From CAISDA01 sp050258555 (GTDB lineage Bacteria; Bacteroidota; Ignavibacteria; UBA10030; UBA8401): a stretch of 64,000 nucleotides of DNA. Below are positions 33,199-42,352 of the stretch, in pieces. The translations under genes were made by a program, and so were the position numbers. How positions within the stretch are numbered: the stretch's first letter is position 1; each line of letters starts with the position of its first letter. Under the pieces are notes generated by a model. It was not told the origin of the DNA. It searched no databases and was given only the letters and a program-made list of their open reading frames with translations. The stretch is taken from NCBI GenBank assembly GCA_050258555.1, contig JBLMZA010000052.1, positions 1 through 64,000 of the forward strand, in the 5' to 3' direction.

Positions 33199-34491
33199 AT
33201 GACACCACTCGAACAGTTTGACCCGGAAGTCTACGGCTCGATCAAGAACGAGCTGCACCGCCAGAACACCAAACTCGAACTCATCGCCTCCGAAAATTTC
33301 GTAAGCCAGGCCGTGCTCGAAGCCGCAGGCTCGGTGATGACGAACAAATACGCCGAAGGCTATCCCGGCAAGCGCTACTACGGCGGATGCGAATTCGTCG
33401 ACGTGGCCGAGGACCTCGCCCGCGCGCGCGCCCGCGAGCTCTTCGGCGCCGAGTATGTGAACGTGCAGCCCCATTCGGGCTCTCAGGCCAACATGGCGGT
33501 TTATTTCACGTTCATCAAACCGGGCGACAAAGTGCTCGGCATGAATCTCTCGCACGGCGGACACCTGACGCATGGCTCGCCCGTGAATTTTTCGGGACAG
33601 ATGTACAACTTCACCGCATACGGCGTCGACAAGGAAACCGGATACATCGACTACAGCGACGTCGAGCAGGCCGCAAAGCGCGAACGCCCGAAGCTCATCA
33701 CCGTCGGCGCAAGCGCGTATTCGCGCAACATCGACTACAAGAAATTCCGCGAGATCGCCGATTCGGTCGGCGCGTTCCTGTTTGCCGATATCGCGCATCC
33801 GGCCGGACTCATCGCCGCGAAGCTTCTGAACGATCCCATTCCCCACTGCCACGTCGTCACGACCACCACGCATAAGACGCTGCGCGGTCCCAGAGGCGGC
33901 ATGATCATGATGGGAAAGGATTTCGAGAATCCGTTCGGCCTCACGGCGCCGAAGTCGGGACGCACGAAGATGATGTCGGAGCTCATCGATTCGATGGTCA
34001 TTCCCGGCATCCAGGGCGGTCCCCTGATGCATGTGATCGCGGCCAAAGCCGTCGCCTTCAGGGAAGCCCTGCAGCCCTCGTTCAGGACGTATGCGGCGCA
34101 GATCATTGCTAACGCGCAGGCGCTCGCGTCGCATCTCGCATCGCGCGGATACAATATCATTTCCGGCGGAACGGATAACCACCTGATGCTCATCGACCTG
34201 AGGAACAAAAACCTCACGGGCAAGGCGGCGCAGGAAGCGCTCGACCTCTCGGGCATCACGGTGAACAAGAATGCCGTCCCCTTCGACGACAAGTCGCCCC
34301 TCATCACCAGCGGCATCCGCGTGGGTACGGCCGCCCTCACCACGCGCGGCATGAAGGAAGCCGAGATGGAAACGGTCGCCTCGTTCATCGACGAAGTGCT
34401 CATGCACATCGATGATGCCGGCGTTCATGCGAAGATCCAGCGGCAGGTCGCGGAACTCTGCGGCGGCTTCCCGCTCTATAAGGAACTGTAA
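33199..34491 (+). CDS. glyA: Serine hydroxymethyltransferase
   Basis: 430-residue PLP enzyme interconverting serine plus tetrahydrofolate with glycine plus methylene-THF. The N-terminal LELIASENFVSQAVLEAAGS, the cofactor lysine in TTTTHKTLRGPRGGMI, and the C-terminal GIRVGTAALTTRGM are all present. The start at 33199 gives MTPLEQFDPEVYG. Functionally linked to metF (37360) and the folate genes at 9316-9319, though not contiguous with them. Confidence 0.97.
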   Translation: MTPLEQFDPEVYGSIKNELHRQNTKLELIASENFVSQAVLEAAGSVMTNKYAEGYPGKRYYGGCEFVDVAEDLARARARELFGAEYVNVQPHSGSQANMAVYFTFIKPGDKVLGMNLSHGGHLTHGSPVNFSGQMYNFTAYGVDKETGYIDYSDVEQAAKRERPKLITVGASAYSRNIDYKKFREIADSVGAFLFADIAHPAGLIAAKLLNDPIPHCHVVTTTTHKTLRGPRGGMIMMGKDFENPFGLTAPKSGRTKMMSELIDSMVIPGIQGGPLMHVIAAKAVAFREALQPSFRTYAAQIIANAQALASHLASRGYNIISGGTDNHLMLIDLRNKNLTGKAAQEALDLSGITVNKNAVPFDDKSPLITSGIRVGTAALTTRGMKEAEMETVASFIDEVLMHIDDAGVHAKIQRQVAELCGGFPLYKEL

Positions 34492-34496
34492 ACCGC

Positions 34497-35258
34497 ATGG
34501 CCTTTTTCAAACCGACCAATTTCGATCCGCGCGACATGTCGTTCCTCGATCATCTCGAGGAGCTTCGCTGGAGGATTATCAAAGCGGTGGGCGCGCTGCT
34601 TCTGGCGGCGATCGCCGCCGGGTTCTTCGCCGATTTTCTCGTACAGGATGTGCTGCTCGGGCCGCTGCACATGGTGCATCTGAAGGTGCAGGTGCTCACC
34701 CCCTACGGCATCATGCTTTTGTATATGGAAGTGGTGCTCTTTGCGGCGCTCATTCTGGCCATGCCGGTGATCCTGTACCAGTTATGGGCCTTTGTGGCGC
34801 CGGGACTGATGCCGAATGAGCGGCAGTATGCATCGCGCATCGTGTTCTTCACTTCAGTATGCTTTCTCGGCGGCGTCGCCTTCGGCTATTTTGTGCTCGT
34901 TCCCACGGCGCTGAAGTTCTTCGCGAGTTTCGGCACGCAGAACATCGATCTGAACATCGCGGCCGACCGCTATATCAGTTTCATTTTGAGCATGATACTC
35001 GGCGCGGGACTCGTCTTCGAGCTGCCGATGATCAGCTTCTTTCTCGCGAAATTCGGCATCATCACGCCGCAGTTCATGCGCAAGTACCGGCGCCATGCCG
35101 TGATCGTGATTCTGATCGTCTCGGCCGTCGTCACGCCGACGCCCGACATTGTCACACAGTCGCTGCTTGCCGCGCCGATGATGATCCTGTATGAAATCAG
35201 CATCTTCATCGCCGCTTTTGCCCAAAAGAAACCGGCCAAACCGGTTCCCGAACCCTGA
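34497..35258 (+). CDS. tatC: Sec-independent (Tat) translocase subunit TatC
   Basis: 253-residue, six-helix inner-membrane protein that recognises twin-arginine signals. FLDHLEELRWRIIKA near the N-terminus is the signature, followed by hydrophobic segments to about 235 and the periplasmic YQLWAFVAPGL. tatA/B are not adjacent. A likely substrate in this window is the dipeptide epimerase (12799-13935). Confidence 0.95.
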   Translation: MAFFKPTNFDPRDMSFLDHLEELRWRIIKAVGALLLAAIAAGFFADFLVQDVLLGPLHMVHLKVQVLTPYGIMLLYMEVVLFAALILAMPVILYQLWAFVAPGLMPNERQYASRIVFFTSVCFLGGVAFGYFVLVPTALKFFASFGTQNIDLNIAADRYISFILSMILGAGLVFELPMISFFLAKFGIITPQFMRKYRRHAVIVILIVSAVVTPTPDIVTQSLLAAPMMILYEISIFIAAFAQKKPAKPVPEP

Positions 35259-35263
35259 GACCG

Positions 35264-36250
35264 ATGACATCAACCGTACGCACACTCGATCACATTAAAA
35301 TCCCGGTCGCGGCGGAGATCGACCGCTTCGGCGATTTCTTCCGTCAGTCCATGCGCTCGAACGTGAAGCTCGTGGACACGGTGGCGCGCTATGTCGTCAA
35401 GCAGAAGGGAAAGCGCATCCGCCCCATCCTCGTGTTCCTGGCGGCGAAGGCCTGCGGCGGCATCAACGACAGCACGTTCCGCGGCGCCACGCTCGTCGAG
35501 ATACTTCACACCGCGACGCTCGTGCACGACGATGTGGTGGATGATGCCGAGATGCGCCGGGGACTGGCCTCGATCAATGCCGTCTGGAAGAACAAGATCG
35601 CCGTCCTGATGGGCGATTATCTTCTTTCCACGGGACTGATGGTCGCGCTGCGTTCGGACGATTTCTATTTTCTGAAGGTCACCAGCGACGCCGTGCGCCG
35701 CATGGCCGAAGGCGAGATTCTGCAGATACAGAAGAGCCGCGAGCTGGATATCGACGAAGCGACGTATCTGACGATCATCGCCAATAAGACCGCCTCGCTT
35801 CTTTCCACCTGCACAGAGATCGGGGCGGCAAGCCAGACGGAAGATCCCGAAATCCGCCTTGCCATGAAGAAGTTCGGCGAGGCGCTCGGCATGGCATTCC
35901 AGATCCGAGACGACCTGCTCGATTATACGAGCCGTTCATCGGTGCTCGGAAAGCCCGTGGGAGGAGACATCAAGGAAAAGAAGATCACGCTTCCCCTGAT
36001 TCATGCATTGAAGACGGCGCCGCCGAAAGAAGCCAGGGCGATCATCCGCCTGGTGAAAGCGGGAGCGAAGAAGAGCGAGATTTCGGAGATTGTGTCGTTC
36101 ATCGAGCGCTACGACGGACTGGGATATTCGGCGCGGCGCGCCGAGGAATTCGGGCAGGAAGCGGCTCGGCATCTTGAGCGCTTCCCCGATTCGGATGCGA
36201 AGCAGTCGCTGCTGGATTTCGTGGAGTTCGTCATCCGCCGCGACAAATAA
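35264..36250 (+). CDS. Long-chain polyprenyl diphosphate synthase
   Basis: 328-residue trans-isoprenyl diphosphate synthase. First Asp-rich motif DDVVDD at 89-94 (LVHDDVVDDAEMRRG), second DDLLD at 216-220 (QIRDDLLDYTS). Such enzymes make the side chain of menaquinone or ubiquinone; chain length depends on residues before the first motif (LVEILHTAT) and is not predicted here. Two tandem palindromes follow, between it and the convergent ddl. Confidence 0.9.
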   Translation: MTSTVRTLDHIKIPVAAEIDRFGDFFRQSMRSNVKLVDTVARYVVKQKGKRIRPILVFLAAKACGGINDSTFRGATLVEILHTATLVHDDVVDDAEMRRGLASINAVWKNKIAVLMGDYLLSTGLMVALRSDDFYFLKVTSDAVRRMAEGEILQIQKSRELDIDEATYLTIIANKTASLLSTCTEIGAASQTEDPEIRLAMKKFGEALGMAFQIRDDLLDYTSRSSVLGKPVGGDIKEKKITLPLIHALKTAPPKEARAIIRLVKAGAKKSEISEIVSFIERYDGLGYSARRAEEFGQEAARHLERFPDSDAKQSLLDFVEFVIRRDK

Positions 36251-36252
36251 AA

Positions 36253-36275
36253 AGGGCGAAATGGCATTTCGCCCT
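36253..36275. repeat. 23-nt palindrome, GGGGCGAA family, copy 4
   Basis: AGGGCGAAAT-GGC-ATTTCGCCCT, 2 nt past the polyprenyl synthase stop. First of a tandem pair 13 nt apart. Confidence 0.85.
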
Positions 36276-36288
36276 ACAATTTTCGTGT

Positions 36289-36311
36289 AGGGCGAAATGC
36301 CATTTCGCCCA
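36289..36311. repeat. 23-nt palindrome, GGGGCGAA family, copy 5
   Basis: AGGGCGAAAT-GCC-ATTTCGCCCA, followed in plus sense by TGCTTCATCTTTCTTTC (36313-36329), the same pyrimidine tract that follows copies 1-3 in gene sense. It lies between convergent genes and may act on both. Confidence 0.85.
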
Positions 36312-36336
36312 CTGCTTCATCTTTCTTTCAAAATTT

Positions 36337-37344
36337 TCACGCCAGCTTTACAATCATATCGCACAATGCCGGGAATGAGAGTCCCGCCGCGGCGGCGGCC
36401 TTGGGCACAAGGCTCGTTGCGGTCATGCCTGGAAGCGTGTTGATCTCGAGGCAGAAATATTCCCCGTCCTCCCGCAGACGGAAGTCGACGCGAGCGAAGC
36501 CGCGGCACTGCGTGGTATCGAAGACTTTTTTCGAATCGAGCTGTATGCGCCGTGCAAGATCCTCGGGAAGATCCGCCGGACAGATGTATTCGGTCATGCC
36601 CTTCGTATATTTGTGGGCATAATCATAAAACCCTTCATGCGGACGGATCTCGATCACCGGCAGCACGCGGTCTCCCACGATCGAGACGGTGAGCTCCCGG
36701 CCCGGTATGAATTCTTCGAGCATCACCGATGAGGAATACTGGAAAGCGAGCTCGACCGCATCGGCGATCTCCTCGGCCTTCTGGACGATCGTGAGCCCCA
36801 CGGTCGAACCCTGATCGTTCGGCTTCACGACAAGCGGAAAGCCGATCTCCTTCGCGGCGCGTTCGATCACCGAAAGATCGGGCACGCCTCGCCGCACCAT
36901 CTCCCACTTCCCCGTCTTCACGCCGATATGGCGCATCAGTATCTTCGTCATCGATTTATCCATCGTGAGCGCGCTGGCCATCACGCCCGATGCGGTGTAC
37001 TTCGTGCCGCGCATCTCGAGCAGCGACTGGATCTTGCCGTCCTCGCCCCATTCTCCGTGCAGCGCAAGGAACACGACGTCGACCCCGTCCAGCAGCGGGG
37101 ACATCACGCACTCGATGAGATTGCGCGACGAGAGTTTCGCAAGCTCTTCCTTCGTGGGAGGAGCGCTGCGAAGAATGTCGCGGTAGAGTTCGTTCTCATC
37201 GGCCGGCTGCATAGCGCCCAAGGCCGGATCGATGGGCGTGACCGAATGTCCCGCTTCGCGCAGCGCCGCGGTGACGGCTTTTCCCGATGCCAGTGAGACT
37301 TCACGTTCGGCGGAGGTGCCGCCGAGAAAGACTGCAATATTCAT
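36337..37344 (-). CDS. ddl: D-alanine--D-alanine ligase
   Basis: 335-residue ATP-grasp enzyme making D-Ala-D-Ala for peptidoglycan. N-terminal FLGGTSAEREVSLASGKAV, LHGEWGEDGKIQ, and C-terminal FARVDFRLREDGEYFCLEINTLPGM (metal and substrate site) are diagnostic. Its stop lies 26 nt from a tandem palindrome pair, convergent with the prenyl synthase. Downstream of metF by 15 nt, so likely co-transcribed. Confidence 0.96.
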   Translation of the reverse strand: MNIAVFLGGTSAEREVSLASGKAVTAALREAGHSVTPIDPALGAMQPADENELYRDILRSAPPTKEELAKLSSRNLIECVMSPLLDGVDVVFLALHGEWGEDGKIQSLLEMRGTKYTASGVMASALTMDKSMTKILMRHIGVKTGKWEMVRRGVPDLSVIERAAKEIGFPLVVKPNDQGSTVGLTIVQKAEEIADAVELAFQYSSSVMLEEFIPGRELTVSIVGDRVLPVIEIRPHEGFYDYAHKYTKGMTEYICPADLPEDLARRIQLDSKKVFDTTQCRGFARVDFRLREDGEYFCLEINTLPGMTATSLVPKAAAAAGLSFPALCDMIVKLA

Positions 37345-37359
37345 GACGGAGAAGATCCT

Positions 37360-38277
37360 TTAAAATAATTTCATGTCGACCGGCTGATGCTTCAATGCGT
37401 CGCTCGAGCGCACCCCGAGCGCCTCATAGATGTGCTTGGTCGCCTTCGATTTGTTGAGCGTATAGAAATGCACGCCGCGCACGCGCTGGTCGATCAGATC
37501 GCGGATCTGTTCGGTGGCCCAATGCACGCCGACCTTTTCCACATACTCGTCGTCTTCGGCACGCGAAAGAGCGCGCAGAAGCTTTGCGGGAAAGCGCGCG
37601 CCGAGCGCGAGTTCGGCCATGCGCGCCAATCCCTTGCGCGATGTGACCGGCATGATGCCGGCGATGATCGGCACGCGGATGCCGGCGATTTCGCAGCGCT
37701 CGCAGAAATCATAAAAATCGCGGTTGTCGAAAAAGAGCTGCGTGCAAATGTAGTCGGCCCCTGCGTCGACCTTCGCCTTCAGATATTCGATCTCCCTGAG
37801 CCGGTTCGGCATTTCGGGATGTCCCTCGGGAAAGCCGGCGACGCCGATGCCCATCTGCGGAAAGTTCTTCTTGATGAACGCCACAAGATCCTCGGCATGC
37901 GCGAACCCGCGCTCGGGATCGATCGCAGACGAAGGCTGTCCCTTCGGCGGATCGCCCTTGAGCGCGAGCACATTCTCGATGCCGTTTTCCTGGTATGCCG
38001 TGAGGATGCGGCGGATCTCATCGCGCGTCGATCCGACGCAGGTAAGGTGCGAGACGATGTTGAAGGGCGTCTCCCGGCGCAGCCGCATGAGCAATTCGTG
38101 CGTCAGTTGCCGGGTCGAGCCGCCGGCGCCGTATGTGACGCTGACATACGACGGCTTGAGCGGCGTCAGCTCCTTGATCGTCTCCAAAAGCGACGCCGAG
38201 GCCTCTTCGCTTTTTGGGGGAAAGAATTCGAAGCTGAACGACGGCGTATGCTCTTCCAGAACGCGTGCAATATGCAT
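37360..38277 (-). CDS. metF: 5,10-methylenetetrahydrofolate reductase
   Basis: 305-residue FAD-dependent TIM barrel that makes methyl-THF for methionine synthesis. FSFEFFPPKS (catalytic Glu region), SVTYGAGGSTR, LALKGDPP and GADYICTQLFFDN are conserved. The ATG at 38277 has GGGAGC as Shine-Dalgarno; a GTG at 38292 would add five residues. Confidence 0.95.
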   Translation of the reverse strand: MHIARVLEEHTPSFSFEFFPPKSEEASASLLETIKELTPLKPSYVSVTYGAGGSTRQLTHELLMRLRRETPFNIVSHLTCVGSTRDEIRRILTAYQENGIENVLALKGDPPKGQPSSAIDPERGFAHAEDLVAFIKKNFPQMGIGVAGFPEGHPEMPNRLREIEYLKAKVDAGADYICTQLFFDNRDFYDFCERCEIAGIRVPIIAGIMPVTSRKGLARMAELALGARFPAKLLRALSRAEDDEYVEKVGVHWATEQIRDLIDQRVRGVHFYTLNKSKATKHIYEALGVRSSDALKHQPVDMKLF

Positions 38278-38303
38278 GGTAAATGCTCCCACTTACAAAA
38301 TTT

Positions 38304-39731
38304 TTATTTGGCGTAGAAATCGATCATGCGCCGTATCGCGCGGCTGCATACGGGATCGAAGTCGATCAGGCTCTTCGAGAACATGCGGCAGTTCACCGCC
38401 GGACGGTAGAGTCCCTTCGACGCATACCCGGCTCCCTCGAATGCGCCGACAAGATTCTTCATGGGATGCGAGGCCAGAAACCGGTCCTGTTCGGCCGCCA
38501 GCGCGCGGCGCTTCTCGTTGTAATCGGGCGCGTTTTTCTGCAGCGATTTCGGAGCCGATGAGAGGCTGTCGTAGAACGTCTTGTTCCAGTCGGTCGGCAG
38601 CGGCGTGGACTCCGCGACGAGATCGGACCACTTCAATTTGTCGCGCGACACGTCGGAGGCCACATTCGGCTCCCACGGCTCGACGCCCGCCTGCAGGAAA
38701 TCGTTATAGGGCACGTCGGACGTGTAATACTCATCGCCCAGCCCTCCGAACGAATGTCCGAATTCATGCACGAAGACATAATCGCTGTACCAGGCCGTCT
38801 CCTTCGATTCGGGGCGCGCGTAGCACGTGGCATAGAGCTGGAAGATGCCGCCTCCGCCGTAGCGTGCGGTGTTGACGAGAATGCAGATGAAATCGTACGG
38901 CGCAAGAGCGGCCGCATTCCTCAGCGCCTTGTTTTCGGTGGTCAGCACATAACGCGCCGATCCGAACGTGTTATAGGACGTGCCGAGCGCCGTGCGCTTC
39001 CACAGCTTCTTATCCGGCTGGTCGATGCCCGACTCGTCGGACGGAAGGCAGACCGCGCGCACGTTGAAGTCGTTCTTGCGGCTCTTGAACGGCTCCGTCG
39101 AAAAGAGCTGATTGGTGTAATGCCGCGCATCCTTCAGAAACTGCTCCATCTCCTTGCGCGTGTATCCGTCGCCGAGGATGGCGATATCCACCTTCTCATG
39201 CGGATTGCCGTTCGACACCACCGGCACAACGAGGACCGCGGGGATCTTCGCATCGCGCACGATGTCGACGCTCTGGGGATCGAACTCCGTCCCGAAGACT
39301 TTCATGAATGCCATACGCTTGTCGCGCCGGTAGAGTTCGATGCGCACGTTCTTCAGCGGCATGGGGAAACGGATCGACTCCTCGAAGGCGCGCACGGTTC
39401 CATTGAGCGCTTCGTCGGTCGTCTGCCATTCATTGAACATCGTGGAATAGCCGCGCGAATAGAGCTCCGTACCCGATGCGGCATCGATCACCTTGAACTG
39501 GTACTCGCCGAGATTGAGCGTGTCGATCAGATTCGTCAGGCTGCCCGGCCATGCCCCTTCGGCATAGGCCTTATCGAGCGCGAAGCGCTCTTCGCCCTTC
39601 GTTCCCGAATGGATGAGATCGAACCTGCATGTCTCATCCTTAAAATATTTCGTGAATGGTTCCGATGCGTAGGAGGACGCGGCACAGAGCAGAAGCACAA
39701 TGGCGGCCGCAAGCGTAGAAATCCTGGACAT
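38304..39731 (-). CDS. Secreted M64-family metallopeptidase
   Basis: 475 residues with signal peptide MSRISTLAAAIVLLLCAASSYA. The M64 zinc motif HEFGH is at 322-326, continuing SFGGLGDEYY (third ligand Asp in the HExxHxxxGLxDE pattern of the IgA-peptidase family). The N-terminal domain (about 25-170) fits the peptidase_M64 N-terminal module, and VDIAILGDGYTRKEMEQFLKDA opens the catalytic domain. Exported by Sec; no T9SS tail, so probably periplasmic or released by other means. Substrate unknown. Confidence 0.88.
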   Translation of the reverse strand: MSRISTLAAAIVLLLCAASSYASEPFTKYFKDETCRFDLIHSGTKGEERFALDKAYAEGAWPGSLTNLIDTLNLGEYQFKVIDAASGTELYSRGYSTMFNEWQTTDEALNGTVRAFEESIRFPMPLKNVRIELYRRDKRMAFMKVFGTEFDPQSVDIVRDAKIPAVLVVPVVSNGNPHEKVDIAILGDGYTRKEMEQFLKDARHYTNQLFSTEPFKSRKNDFNVRAVCLPSDESGIDQPDKKLWKRTALGTSYNTFGSARYVLTTENKALRNAAALAPYDFICILVNTARYGGGGIFQLYATCYARPESKETAWYSDYVFVHEFGHSFGGLGDEYYTSDVPYNDFLQAGVEPWEPNVASDVSRDKLKWSDLVAESTPLPTDWNKTFYDSLSSAPKSLQKNAPDYNEKRRALAAEQDRFLASHPMKNLVGAFEGAGYASKGLYRPAVNCRMFSKSLIDFDPVCSRAIRRMIDFYAK

Positions 39732-39798
39732 GACGTCAGCCTTAAAAAATGGTTGTATGGAAATATTGCGGGGCGGATGACACGCGCCCTTCTCTGTT

Positions 39799-39828
39799 AT
39801 AATATAATGCGCACAATGGAAAAACCAA
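39799..39828 (-). promoter_or_regulatory. Probable promoter of the M64-metF-ddl genes
   Basis: On the minus strand TTGGTT (39823-39828), an 18-nt spacer and TATTAT (39799-39804), about 70 nt upstream of the M64 peptidase start. Confidence 0.4.
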
Positions 39829-39882
39829 GAGCGGAAGAGCATTTTTGAAGAGCGCACGAGCGCGCGTCCATGCGCAGGTCTT

Positions 39883-41145
39883 TCACATCGCGCCGTGCTG
39901 TTTCTTGCGGACGACGAACACTGCCAGCGCGCTCACGCCGCAGATCATGCCGCCGATCGAGACGGTGAGACGCACACCGAGCCCTTTGGCCACAAGTCCG
40001 GAGACAAGGCTTCCGATCGGCATCATTCCCTGAAACACCAGCGAATAGAGTCCCATCACACGCCCCCGGAGCGCATCGGGCGCACGGCTCTGCAATGTCG
40101 CATTGGCCGTGGCAAAGCAGGCAATGAGCCCCATGCCCACACCCACCAGGCAGAGCATCGAAAGCAACGGATCGTGCGACAGGCCGAAGCCGATGATGGA
40201 GACGGAAAAGATCATGATGCCGAGGAAGATGAACTGCCGGGGATGGATCTTCTTGTCCGCCGAGGCGACCGTGATTGCGCTGATGAATGCGCCGATGCCG
40301 GTGGCGGTCGAGAGCCGGCCGAGTCCGATGGCTCCGATATTGAGCTCCCGGTCGGCGAAGATCGGCAGCAGCACGGAATACGACCATCCGAACGTCGTCA
40401 CGATCGCCACAAGCATCATGAGCACCGTGAGCGAGGCATCGGAACGGATATAGGCGACGCTCTCCTTCAGCGCATCGAAGACGCCGGCGTCCTGTGTGAG
40501 ATGCGGCGGAGGCTCGACGACCGTCATCTTGTAGAGGCCGTAGAGCACGGCCAGAAACGAGAGCGAGTTGAGCATGAAGCACCAGCCGATGCCGATGATG
40601 CCGATGACGATGCCGCCCACGGCCGGACCGACGATGCGCGCGGCATTGAACGTCGCGGAGTTGAGCGCGATCGCGTTGGCCAGATCGTCCTTCCCCACCA
40701 GATGGATGAGAAACGACTGCCTGGAGGGAATATCGAATGCGTTGATGATGCCGAGCATGAGCGCGAAAAAGGCGACAATGGCGATGCTTTCATAGCCTGT
40801 GAAGACGAGGATCGCAAGCATCAGCGCCTGTATGAGCGCGGCCGTCTGCATCATGATGATGAGCTTCCGCTTCGACATGCGGTCGGCAAGCGTGCCGGCA
40901 AAGAGCGACAGGAAGAGCGACGGAATCGACGTGAGAAAGCCGATCACTCCGAGCCAGACCGAGGAATACGTCAGCTGATAGACAAGCCACGACATGGCGA
41001 TGCTCTGCATCCATGTGCCGATCAGGGAAAAGATCTGCCCGAAGAAAAAGAGGCGGTAATTCCGATGCTGCATCGATCGGAACGTCGGCACGCGCGCCGC
41101 TTTCTTCCAGAACGCATCGGAGATGTCAGGACGGGTTGTCTGCAT
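39883..41145 (-). CDS. MFS transporter (TetV/Bcr-like drug exporter type, DUF894-like)
   Basis: 420-residue inner-membrane carrier with about 12 hydrophobic segments. N-terminal RSMQHRNYRLFFFGQIFSLIGTWMQ and GVIGFLTSIPSLFLSLFAGTLADRMSKRKLII (loop 2-3 motif) are typical of the enterobactin-exporter/MFS_3 group. The second half has GLGRLSTATGIGAFISA. The substrate is not predictable. Overlaps the stop of the CNNM gene by 20 nt, so they are co-transcribed. Confidence 0.85.
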   Translation of the reverse strand: MQTTRPDISDAFWKKAARVPTFRSMQHRNYRLFFFGQIFSLIGTWMQSIAMSWLVYQLTYSSVWLGVIGFLTSIPSLFLSLFAGTLADRMSKRKLIIMMQTAALIQALMLAILVFTGYESIAIVAFFALMLGIINAFDIPSRQSFLIHLVGKDDLANAIALNSATFNAARIVGPAVGGIVIGIIGIGWCFMLNSLSFLAVLYGLYKMTVVEPPPHLTQDAGVFDALKESVAYIRSDASLTVLMMLVAIVTTFGWSYSVLLPIFADRELNIGAIGLGRLSTATGIGAFISAITVASADKKIHPRQFIFLGIMIFSVSIIGFGLSHDPLLSMLCLVGVGMGLIACFATANATLQSRAPDALRGRVMGLYSLVFQGMMPIGSLVSGLVAKGLGVRLTVSIGGMICGVSALAVFVVRKKQHGAM

Positions 41146-42352
41146 GCAGGGGCTTCAGTCTGATAATTTCGATTTTCGTTCGTGTGGCTTTGGCGATGGT
41201 GACGGTGCCGATGCCGGTCCGTATCACTTCGCGCTCGAGCGGAATGCGCGATGCCGTAAAGAGGATGTAGCCTGCGATCGTATCGTAGGGTCCCTCGGGA
41301 ATCATGATGCCGCAGCGCTCCTTCACATCGTGGATGCTCATCCACCCGGCGATGAGGAAGCTTCCATCGGCCAGCTTTTTCACGGCCTGCTCGTCCTCGG
41401 CGCTGTCCTCGATGATGTCGCCCAAGAGCTGCCGGAGAATGTCGTTCGAAGTGACGACGCCCGCCGTGCCGCCGAATTCGTCGACCGCGACGGCAAGCGA
41501 GACGTTCTTCAGGCGGAATGTGCGGAAGAGATCCGAGCAGTTCGCGGTCGTGGGCACGACGATGATGGGCCGGATGATTTCGGAGAGCGCACGCGGCTTG
41601 CGGAAGAGATCGCGGCTCACGATCACGCCGATGATGTTGTCGATATTCTCCCTGTAGACGAGCAGCTTCGAATAGCCGTGGCGCAGCATGATATCGACCG
41701 CCTCTTCTACCGTCGCCTGTTCGTTCAGGGCGATGATCTCGGTGCGCGGCACCATCACATCCTTCACCAGCACATCGCTGAGCGATACGGCCTTCGAGAT
41801 CTGGCGCCGTTCCTGCCGGTTCATGATGCCGCTTTCCTCGCTTTCATGAAGAATGATGGCGAAGTCCTTCTTGTTGAAGAACGTGTCGACGCTCGAACGC
41901 TCGGCGTTGAAGAGCGCAAGAATCAATTGCGATGCCCCCTTCGTGGCGCGGATGATCGGATAGAACAGCCAGTAGCATCCCTGAATGAACACCGCGGCGG
42001 CATCGACCATGCTGTCGGCAAGCACGCGGAAGAGCGCCTTCGGAATCATCTCTCCGATCACGAGGATCAGAAGTGTGGTCAGTGCAAGAATCGCCGTGTC
42101 GTTCCAGCCGTAGGCGACAAGCGCCAGCGTGATGAGCGATGTGAGCGCCGAATTGACGATAGTATTGCCCACGAGCACGGCGGTGAAGAAATGTTCCGGG
42201 ATGTCGAAATACCGCACGGCGAGGCGCGCTCCGAGCTCGTCCTTCCGGGCGCGGACGTTGGCCTTGCTCTTGTTGGCCGACACGAACGACATCTCCGATC
42301 CGGAGAACATGCCGCTTGCAGCAAGCAGCGCGATAATGGCGATGAGAATCAT
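41126..42352 (-). CDS. CNNM/CorC-HlyC family transmembrane protein
   Basis: 408 residues. A DUF21 membrane domain (about 1-190, SGMFSGSEMSFVSANKSK and VLVGNTIVNSALTS) is followed by a CBS pair (VMVPRTEIIALNEQATVEEAVDIML..., LAVAVDEFGGTAGVVTSNDILRQLLGDI) and a C-terminal CorC_HlyC domain. The family is linked to divalent-cation (Mg/Co) homeostasis. Overlaps VanZ (4 nt) and the MFS gene (20 nt). Confidence 0.9.
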   Translation of the reverse strand: MILIAIIALLAASGMFSGSEMSFVSANKSKANVRARKDELGARLAVRYFDIPEHFFTAVLVGNTIVNSALTSLITLALVAYGWNDTAILALTTLLILVIGEMIPKALFRVLADSMVDAAAVFIQGCYWLFYPIIRATKGASQLILALFNAERSSVDTFFNKKDFAIILHESEESGIMNRQERRQISKAVSLSDVLVKDVMVPRTEIIALNEQATVEEAVDIMLRHGYSKLLVYRENIDNIIGVIVSRDLFRKPRALSEIIRPIIVVPTTANCSDLFRTFRLKNVSLAVAVDEFGGTAGVVTSNDILRQLLGDIIEDSAEDEQAVKKLADGSFLIAGWMSIHDVKERCGIMIPEGPYDTIAGYILFTASRIPLEREVIRTGIGTVTIAKATRTKIEIIRLKPLHADNPS

